Under the pieces are notes generated by a model. The model did not search any database. It saw only the letters and a list, made by a program, of their open reading frames with translations, and was not told where the DNA came from. Below are positions 14,334 to 20,080 of a stretch of 20,080 nucleotides of DNA, piece by piece. The DNA comes from JAXDLH01 sp034666705 (GTDB taxonomy: Bacteria > Chloroflexota > UBA6077 > SHYK01), in the NCBI GenBank assembly GCA_034666705.1, contig JAXDLH010000285.1:1-20080 (forward strand), given 5' to 3'. Every line of letters begins with the position of its first letter. Positions within the stretch are counted from its first letter, which is position 1. Position numbers and translations under genes: made by a program.

Positions 14334-14927
14334 CTAGTCCGCGAAGGGACCGCCGAGCAGGCGCACGAGGAGTGAGAGCAGCTCGTCAACGTCGAAGGGC
14401 TTGGGCAGGAAGGCATCGGCACCGATCTGCGCCGCGTACTCGTCACCCCCGCTCATCGCACTGAGCACGACCACCAGGGCGTGCGGGCCGGGCGTGCGCC
14501 GATAGGCGGCGATAAACTCGGCGCCGTCCATCCCGGGCATGCGCGCGTCCAGCAGAATCAAGTCCGGATAGAGTTGCGGCAGCAGTCCAAGAGCGGCTCG
14601 TCCTTCCGGCGCCACCCGCACTTCATACCCTTCGCCGGAGAGCAGTATGCCGAGCACTTCTGCGGTCGGCTCGTCATCGTCGACGACCAGAATGCGGTTC
14701 GTTGCGACCGGTGGCACGCCGCCGCTCGGTTGTGGCTCGACCTCATTCCCGTCGCGTTCGCTGATCGGCTCGTCCGAGGGCTCAGAAGAGCAGGTCGTTC
14801 CCAAGGTCTGCAAACCTCCGGTAGTGCTTACGGCCGCGCTGCCGCTCCAACGATGCGACGATAGGGTACCGGATTCCTCGCGCATAGGAGTCACCAGCGG
14901 GCCGATGCGCGGCCGGCGCGGCAGCAC
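14334..14927 (-). CDS. Stand-alone receiver domain, canonical active site
   Basis: 197 residues if GTG 14927 is used. The receiver spans ~77-195: D83-D84-D85 (ILVVDDDEPT), phospho-acceptor D127 (LILLDARMPGMDG), S156 and K176 (LPKPFDVDEL). All active-site residues are canonical. The first ~75 residues are Ser, Thr, Pro and Glu rich with no recognised fold, so the true start may lie further in; ATG 14885 and GTG 14717 are candidates, none with a strong ribosome site. There is no output domain, so it acts on a partner, possibly the kinase next door, or is a phosphate sink. It is transcribed with the pocket-altered receiver. A -10-like GATACT ends 7 nt upstream of GTG 14927. Confidence 0.78.
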   Translation of the reverse strand: MLPRRPRIGPLVTPMREESGTLSSHRWSGSAAVSTTGGLQTLGTTCSSEPSDEPISERDGNEVEPQPSGGVPPVATNRILVVDDDEPTAEVLGILLSGEGYEVRVAPEGRAALGLLPQLYPDLILLDARMPGMDGAEFIAAYRRTPGPHALVVVLSAMSGGDEYAAQIGADAFLPKPFDVDELLSLLVRLLGGPFAD

Positions 14928-14933
14928 GTCCGG

Positions 14934-14940
14934 TAGTATC
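14934..14940. promoter_or_regulatory. Overlapping divergent -10 elements between receiver and coxS genes
   Basis: GGTAGTATC (14932-14940) contains TAGTAT on the plus strand (14934-14939), facing the hydroxylase operon, and GATACT on the minus strand (14940-14935), facing the receiver genes. Both match the -10 consensus at 4 of 6. No good -35 was found on either side, so this is speculative. Confidence 0.22.
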
Positions 14941-14975
14941 TCGGGTGCCCCACACTGAGCTCAGGTATCGGAGGA

Positions 14976-15478
<503 letters not shown>

Positions 15479-15482
<4 letters not shown>

Positions 15483-16354
15483 CGCCGGCGAGCTTCGCCT
15501 ACTTCGCGCCTCAGTCGCTCAAGGACGTCTTCGAGCTGCTCGACGAGCACGGCGACGATGCGAAGCTCCTGGCCGGGGGGCACAGTCTCATCCCCGCGAT
15601 GAAGCTCCGACTGGCGCAGCCCCCCGTCTTGATCGACCTCGCGCACGTGCCGGAGCTGCGCGGTGGCATTCGCCTGGATGGCGACACGCTCGTCATCGGC
15701 GCCATGACGGTGCACGCCGACGTGGCCGCTTCGGAGATCGTGCGGCAACGGCTGCCCGGATTGGCGTATGCGGCCGAGCGGATCGGCGACGTGCAGGTGC
15801 GCAACCGAGGCACGATCGGCGGCAGTATCGCGCACGCCGACCCGGCGGCCGATTTCCCCGTGATCCTCACGGCACTCGACGCGTCGTTCACCCTCGCCAC
15901 GGCGTCCGACGTACGGACGATCCCTGCTGAAGCATTCTTCGTCGACTATTTCACGACCACCCTGGCGCCGAATGAGGTGCTGACCGAGATTCGCGTGCCC
16001 CTGCCGCCAGCCGCCGCAGGCACGGCCTACGAGAAGCTGGGCAACCCAGCATCCGGCTTCGTGGAGGTCAGTGCTGGCGTCCTCCTCATCCGCGGGAGCG
16101 ATGGCACGTGCACATCGGCCCGGGTCGCAGTCGGCGGACTCGCCGGCGCACCAACGCGGGCCCGGGCAACAGAGGCCGCACTCGTCGGGCAGCCGCTGAC
16201 CCCTGAGACGATTGCCGCAGCCGCCGCGCTCGCCGCCGAAGGGACCCAACCGGATGGCGATCTGTACGCCAATGCCGAATACAAGCGCCACGTCGCTGGC
16301 GTGTACACCCGGCGGGCGCTCGAGACTGCCGCCCAGCGCGCCGGAGATGTGTAA
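15479..16354 (+). CDS. coxM: Molybdenum hydroxylase FAD subunit (CoxM-like)
   Basis: 291 residues, starting at the ATG of the ATGA overlap with the small-subunit stop. The frame stays open upstream to 15302, but that part lies inside the small-subunit gene. FAD contacts are seen in KLLAGGHSLIPAMKLR (residues 32-42) and in RNRGTIGGSIAHADPAADFP (residues 110-127), the two hallmark loops of the family. A C-terminal CO_deh_flav_C-type domain follows (AYEKLGNPASGFVEVSAGVLL, RVAVGGLAGAPTRA). It passes electrons from the 2Fe-2S clusters to an acceptor, probably quinone. The gene order S-M-L differs from the M-S-L of true CO dehydrogenase operons. A 183-bp gap with a repeat separates it from the large-subunit gene. 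Confidence 0.94.
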
Positions 16355-16393
16355 CTCGCTTTAGGATTCCAGATTGATGTGCAACGGACCGCA

Positions 16394-16512
16394 CCCCCAC
16401 CCTAACCCTCCCCCGTCGAGGGAATTCGTCCGCCCCGGTGGGGATTTGGCCCGCCCCGGTGAGGAGAGAGCAATTGGCCTCGCCCCCATTACGGGGGAGG
16501 GCTAGGGCGGGG
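16394..16512. repeat. ~119-bp inverted-repeat element inside the hydroxylase operon
   Basis: The ends 16395-16416 and 16491-16512 are inverted copies matching at 20 of 22 positions (C-rich ACCCTAACCCTCCCCC type). Inside is a 21-bp tandem unit beginning CCGCCCCGGTG at 16430 and 16451. It has no coding capacity, so it is a MITE- or REP-like element. It lies 40 bp after the FAD-subunit stop and 25 bp before the large-subunit start, leaving the AGGAGG ribosome site intact. If transcribed it would form a strong hairpin between two operon genes. Confidence 0.75.
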
Positions 16513-16537
16513 CCGTTGGTGCGAGGAGGATAGCAAC

Positions 16538-18898
16538 ATGATTTCTGGCAATTACGGCACGGCGCAGCCATCCTCTGCGGCCGGGCGCATCGGCGATTCC
16601 GTGCGCCGCGTCGAGGACGCGCCCCTGATCACCGGCGCCGGCCATTACGTCGACGACGTGCAGCTTCCGGGCATGCTCCACATGGCCGTCTTGCGGAGCC
16701 CATATCCGCACGCGCGCGTGCTCGCCATTGACACGAGCACGGCGCAGGACATGCCGGGCGTGAAGGCCGTGCTGACCGGCGCGGATGTCGAAGAGCGGCT
16801 CAACATCAGGGCGCCCGTCATGACGCCCGGGATGAAGGTCCCACCCCACCCGGTCCTCGCGCGCGGCTCCGTCCACGCCGTTGGCGTGCCGATCGCGGTC
16901 GTCGCGGCCGAGACCCTCGCGCAGGCCCAGGACGCGGTCGACGCCATCCAGGTGGAGTACGAGCCGCTGCCATCCGTGGCTGACGCGGAGGCCGCGTTGG
17001 AGGCGGACGCGCCGCTCGCCCGGGAGGAGTTGGACAGCAACGTCTGCTACACGCTGCGTCGCGACGGCGGCGACGTGGATGCCGCGTTCGCGGCGGCCGA
17101 CCACGTCACACGGCTGCACATCCGCAGCCCGCGGCAGGTCGCCATGTCGCTCGAGCCGCGCGGCGTCGTGGCGAGCCCCGACCCCATGGGTGCCGGGCTT
17201 ACCGTCTGGCTCTCGACGCAAGGGCCCCACCGGGTGCGTGCCGACCTCGCGACGACGCTTGGTTTCCCGGAGAACCGGATCCGCTTGATCGCGCCAGACG
17301 TCGGCGGCGGCTTCGGCAGCAAGGGTCCGCTCTATCGGGAGGACGTGCTCGTCTCGCTCCTCGCGCTCAAGCTTGGCCGGCCGGTCAAGTGGATCGCCTC
17401 GCGCCGTGAGGACATCGTCACCACCATTCAAGGCCGAGACCAGTCGATGACGTCGGAGCTCGCGCTGAGCCGCGATGGCACCATGCTCGGCCTCAAGGTG
17501 CGCGTGGTCGCAAACCTGGGGGCGTACCTCCAATCCAGCACCGCCGGCCCGCCACAGCGCATGATGGTGATGGCGCCCGGTTGCTACCAGATCCGCAACG
17601 TGCGGGTTGAGATCGTCGCCGTCTTCACGAACACGGTGCCCACCGGCCCGTACCGCGGGGCGGGGCGGCCCGAGGCGGTGCTGAACATCGAGCGCATGGC
17701 CGACCAGGCCGCGCGCGAGCTGGGGATCGACCGCCTCGAGCTGCGCCGCAAGAACTTCATCCAGCCCGAGCAGTTTCCGTACAAGACCGCGACCGGCGTC
17801 GAGTACGACTCCGGCGATTACGAGCGGGCGCTGGACGAGGCGCTGAACCTTTCGCACTACGATGATCTCATCCGCCGCCGCGACGAGGCGCGGGCCCGTG
17901 GCGAGCTTGCGGGTATCGGTGTCTCGACGTTCGTCGAGCCGAGCGGCGGCGCCGGCTTCGAGAGCGGCACGATCCGCGTGGAGCGCACCGGCGAGATCAC
18001 TGTGCTGACCGGCTCGAGCTCGCACGGCCAGGGGCACGAGACGGTCTTCGCCCAGGTGGTGGGCGAGAAGCTGGGGCTGCCGCTGGACCGCATCGTCGTG
18101 CGGCACGGCGATACCGTGGCCGTCCAGCAGGGAACCGGGACTTTTGGCAGCCGCAGTGCCATCATGGGCGGCGGCGCGCTCTCCACCGCGGCCGATCGCG
18201 TGATCGAGAAGGCGCGCGGCATCGCCGCCCTCCTGCTCGATACGGCCGCGGAAGAGGAGGAGATCGTGCAGACGGAGGGCGGCTTCGCCGTCGCCGGCAG
18301 CCCCGAACGCACGGTGAACTGGCGGCAGGTAGCCGCCGCCGCGTATGCGGGCCGCGTGCCGCCCGGCGAGGAGCCCGGCCTGCAGGCGACCGCGTTCTTC
18401 GATCCGAAACGCGAGGCGTGGGGGTTCGGCGCGCACGTGGCCATGATCCGCATCGACCGCGACACTGGCGCACCCACGCTCGACACGCTCGTGCTGGTCG
18501 ACGACTGCGGTGTGATCATCAATCCGATGATCGTCGAAGGGCAGATCCACGGCGGCGTGGCCCAGGGGCTGGGCGAGGCATTCCGCGAGCAGATGCTCTT
18601 CGACAAGGACGGCACGGTACTCACGGGCACGCTGATGGATTACGCGGTGATGCGCGCCGCGGACATGCCCCCGCTCGTCCTAGGCGAGACGGTAACGCCG
18701 AACCCGTTCAATCCGCTCGGCGTGAAGGGCGTTGGGGAAGCCGGCACGAACGGCGCCCCGCCGGCAGTTGCGAACGCGGTGATGGATGCGCTCGCCCCGC
18801 TGGGCATCACGCACGTCGACATGCCGTACACCGCGCCGAAGCTCTGGGCCGCGATTAAGGCAGCCACAGGGTCCGCGAGCACACCCCCGACGTTATAG
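16538..18898 (+). CDS. coxL: Molybdenum hydroxylase large subunit, form II CoxL-like (xanthine dehydrogenase family)
   Basis: 786 residues. ATG 16538 has AGGAGG 8 nt upstream. The protein holds the molybdopterin-cytosine (or MCD) cofactor and the substrate site. GRIGDSVRRVEDAPLITGAGHYVDD opens the first domain; GGGFGSKG (256-263) contacts the cofactor; the substrate loop reads PYRGAGR (371-377); the catalytic base is E734 in GVKGVGEAGTNG. True CO dehydrogenase (form I) has AYxCSFR at the loop, with a Cys bound to copper; here the Cys is absent and the loop is the GAGR type of form II with Pro in place of Ala. CO oxidation is therefore unlikely; an aldehyde, purine or heteroaromatic substrate is more likely. 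Form II chaperone genes are not in this window; modA lies convergent at 19118. Confidence 0.94.
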   Translation: MISGNYGTAQPSSAAGRIGDSVRRVEDAPLITGAGHYVDDVQLPGMLHMAVLRSPYPHARVLAIDTSTAQDMPGVKAVLTGADVEERLNIRAPVMTPGMKVPPHPVLARGSVHAVGVPIAVVAAETLAQAQDAVDAIQVEYEPLPSVADAEAALEADAPLAREELDSNVCYTLRRDGGDVDAAFAAADHVTRLHIRSPRQVAMSLEPRGVVASPDPMGAGLTVWLSTQGPHRVRADLATTLGFPENRIRLIAPDVGGGFGSKGPLYREDVLVSLLALKLGRPVKWIASRREDIVTTIQGRDQSMTSELALSRDGTMLGLKVRVVANLGAYLQSSTAGPPQRMMVMAPGCYQIRNVRVEIVAVFTNTVPTGPYRGAGRPEAVLNIERMADQAARELGIDRLELRRKNFIQPEQFPYKTATGVEYDSGDYERALDEALNLSHYDDLIRRRDEARARGELAGIGVSTFVEPSGGAGFESGTIRVERTGEITVLTGSSSHGQGHETVFAQVVGEKLGLPLDRIVVRHGDTVAVQQGTGTFGSRSAIMGGGALSTAADRVIEKARGIAALLLDTAAEEEEIVQTEGGFAVAGSPERTVNWRQVAAAAYAGRVPPGEEPGLQATAFFDPKREAWGFGAHVAMIRIDRDTGAPTLDTLVLVDDCGVIINPMIVEGQIHGGVAQGLGEAFREQMLFDKDGTVLTGTLMDYAVMRAADMPPLVLGETVTPNPFNPLGVKGVGEAGTNGAPPAVANAVMDALAPLGITHVDMPYTAPKLWAAIKAATGSASTPPTL

Positions 18899-18902
18899 GT
18901 CA

Positions 18903-19020
18903 GGTGGTGGCCGGCCCTCGCGCTAGCCAGTTCGGCCCACATTCCCTTCGCGGGCACCGCGAAGAACCTCTACTTCGGTGGTGGCCTGCCCTCGCGCCTG
19001 CCAGCTCCGCCCTCATCCCC
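18903..19020. repeat. Two direct copies of a 44-bp sequence, 74 bp apart
   Basis: Bases 18903-18946 and 18977-19020 match at 37 of 44 positions, beginning with GGTGGTGGCC. They fill much of the 219-bp gap between the convergent coxL and modA genes. A partly inverted form (GAGGGCACCTGCC, 19036-19048) lies just downstream of the second copy. No protein is supported on either strand. This may be an intergenic repeat family or a rudimentary terminator region. Confidence 0.6.
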
Positions 19021-19117
19021 ACGCCGCGGGAAGGGAGGGCACCTGCCACACCAACCGCCGGTAGTCTTGCGTCACGGTGGACCAAGTGCACCGCTCATTT
19101 GCGTACGGACGCTGCGG

Positions 19118-20038
19118 TTAGGTGGTTTGCCGGACGGGCACGAAGCTCCATTTCGCGAGTACCGCCTGGCCGGCCGGCGAAAGCACGAAGGCGTTGAAGG
19201 CCGCGCCGCCATTCGGGTTTTCGCCGCCCGTGACGGTGGCGATCGGATACGAGACGCGCGTGTTCAGGTTATCCGGCACGTCCACTGCGTTGAGCGCATC
19301 GGCGGTCAGCGGCGTTATGTCAGTCTTGTAGACGACCGCCGCGTCTGCCGAGCCGAGCTGAATCTGGGCCACGATCTGGCGATCATCCGTCTGCTGCGAG
19401 ACGACGTTGGCGTTGACCCGATCCTTGAACGTCGTGCCAAGCTGCGGGTCCAGACTTGCCTTGTCGAGCATGTCCTGGGTGTAGACGCCAATCGGCACCG
19501 AAGGCTGTGCGGTGATCAGCGTGAGGCCGGGCTTCGCGAGGTCCGCTACAGAACGCACGCCGGCGGGATTGTTCTTCGGCGTGATGATCACCAGGCGGTT
19601 GGTGGCGAACACGGCGTCGCTGCCGCTGATGTGATTACCCTTCCTGGCGTTGTCCATCTGGACCTGATCTGCCGAGGCAAAGACGTCGGCCCGCGCGCCT
19701 TGATCTAGCTGGGTCGCCAGGGCAGAGGAGGAGCCGAAGTTGTAGGTGACCTTCGCCTGTGGGTTCGCCGCCTGGAAGGCCTGGGCCATGTCGTTGAATA
19801 CGTCGGTCAGCGAGGCGGCGGCAAAGACGGTGACCTCTCCGCTGGCCTGCGAGACCGGCGAGGTAACGGGCGACGCGCTACTCGGCACCGCACTGGCGAC
19901 TGGCGCCGCGCTCACGACTGGCGATACGGCGGCAGGCGGAGCCGAGCTTGGCTGGCTGGGGGCAGCGGTGGGCGCGGCACAGGCAGCAAAGACGAGCGTC
20001 GTAAGGAGCGCGGGGAGCCAGCGGCGTTCGATGAGCAA
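19118..20038 (-). CDS. modA: Molybdate ABC transporter substrate-binding lipoprotein ModA
   Basis: 306 residues from TTG 20038, chosen because GGAGG (20050-20046) lies 7 nt upstream; TTG 20044 leaves only 1 nt and is less likely. The signal sequence ends in a lipobox (LVFAAC, Cys20), followed by a ~45-residue Ala/Pro/Ser/Val linker. The binding domain opens with EVTVFAAASLTDVFNDMAQAFQAANP, then YNFGSSSALATQLDQGARADVFASADQ, and ends with AVLAKWSFVPV. The SLTDVF and SSS loops form the oxyanion site in ModA. It captures molybdate (or tungstate) for import. modB and modC are expected beyond the right edge if upstream genes follow, or elsewhere, since they are not downstream. Its place beside the molybdenum hydroxylase operon makes functional sense: the metal is needed for its cofactor. 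Confidence 0.95.
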   Translation of the reverse strand: MLIERRWLPALLTTLVFAACAAPTAAPSQPSSAPPAAVSPVVSAAPVASAVPSSASPVTSPVSQASGEVTVFAAASLTDVFNDMAQAFQAANPQAKVTYNFGSSSALATQLDQGARADVFASADQVQMDNARKGNHISGSDAVFATNRLVIITPKNNPAGVRSVADLAKPGLTLITAQPSVPIGVYTQDMLDKASLDPQLGTTFKDRVNANVVSQQTDDRQIVAQIQLGSADAAVVYKTDITPLTADALNAVDVPDNLNTRVSYPIATVTGGENPNGGAAFNAFVLSPAGQAVLAKWSFVPVRQTT

Positions 20039-20056
20039 CGACAAACCTCCGGACGA

Positions 20057-20076
20057 ATGTAAAGGATAGCTTACAT
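20057..20076 (-). promoter_or_regulatory. Candidate operator upstream of modA
   Basis: ATGTAA (20057-20062) and TTACAT (20071-20076) are inverted half-sites around 8 nt, 6 bp upstream of the GGAGG site. Location over the leader fits molybdate-dependent repression. It does not match the E. coli ModE consensus well. The region beyond the window edge may hold the promoter. Confidence 0.4.
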
Positions 20077-20080
20077 ATTG

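Noticed and set aside
16502..18550. A 682-residue open frame on the minus strand across the large-subunit gene
   Set aside because: It lies wholly antisense to a gene with clear catalytic motifs, its composition is rich in Arg, His, Gly and Asp as expected of a high-GC shadow frame, and no domain is recognisable.
18904..19197. A 97-residue plus-strand frame after the large-subunit gene
   Set aside because: It spans a non-coding direct repeat and the 3' end of modA on the other strand, and its product has no recognisable fold.

Overview
The window is a high-GC, gene-dense bacterial segment. Lipoproteins with Pro/Thr linkers, an NtrT/TauT-type importer, a form II 'CoxL-like' molybdenum hydroxylase and HisKA_3/NarL signalling suggest a Chloroflexota-like (Thermomicrobia-type) aerobic heterotroph. 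That placement is inference; no rRNA or marker gene is present to confirm it.

Left part (1-4.9 kb): the 3' part of eutA (reactivase for B12-dependent ethanolamine ammonia-lyase) converges on a CRP/FNR-type regulator across a perfect 21-bp hairpin. A minus-strand ssuA-ssuB-ssuC-like importer operon follows, for sulfonates or similar small organic anions. Its genes overlap by 1 and 4 nt, and its start region carries a sigma70-like promoter and a 10-4-10 inverted repeat that looks like a repressor operator. Middle (4.9-9.1 kb): a lipoprotein with a CHRD/SOD-like domain whose usual metal-ligand His positions are Leu/Met; a coupled pair of a 4,5-dihydroxyphthalate-decarboxylase-like binding-protein fold and an NTF2-like protein; a divergent uppP with a promoter so close that its mRNA may be leaderless; a 66-residue membrane protein whose only plausible start is ATC; and a cupin.

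Centre (9.2-15 kb): an orphan cobyrinate a,c-diamide synthase (cobB/cbiA), immediately followed by the 3' remnant of a WD40-repeat gene; a membrane histidine kinase and NarL-type regulator pair; then three stand-alone receiver domains. One has Ser at the phospho-Asp site, one has a damaged acidic pocket, and one is canonical. They look like a small phosphorelay or decoy set.

Right part (15-20 kb): a molybdenum hydroxylase operon in the order S-M-L (2Fe-2S, FAD, Mo subunits). The Mo subunit has PYRGAGR, not the CO-dehydrogenase signature, so the substrate is unknown. A ~119-bp inverted-repeat element sits between the M and L genes. The operon converges on modA (molybdate-binding lipoprotein), which supplies the metal; the gap carries a 44-bp direct repeat. 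No tRNA, rRNA, CRISPR array or transposase was seen. No clearly new multi-gene system stands out; the best candidates are the receiver set, the ATC-start miniprotein and the repeat inside the hydroxylase operon.
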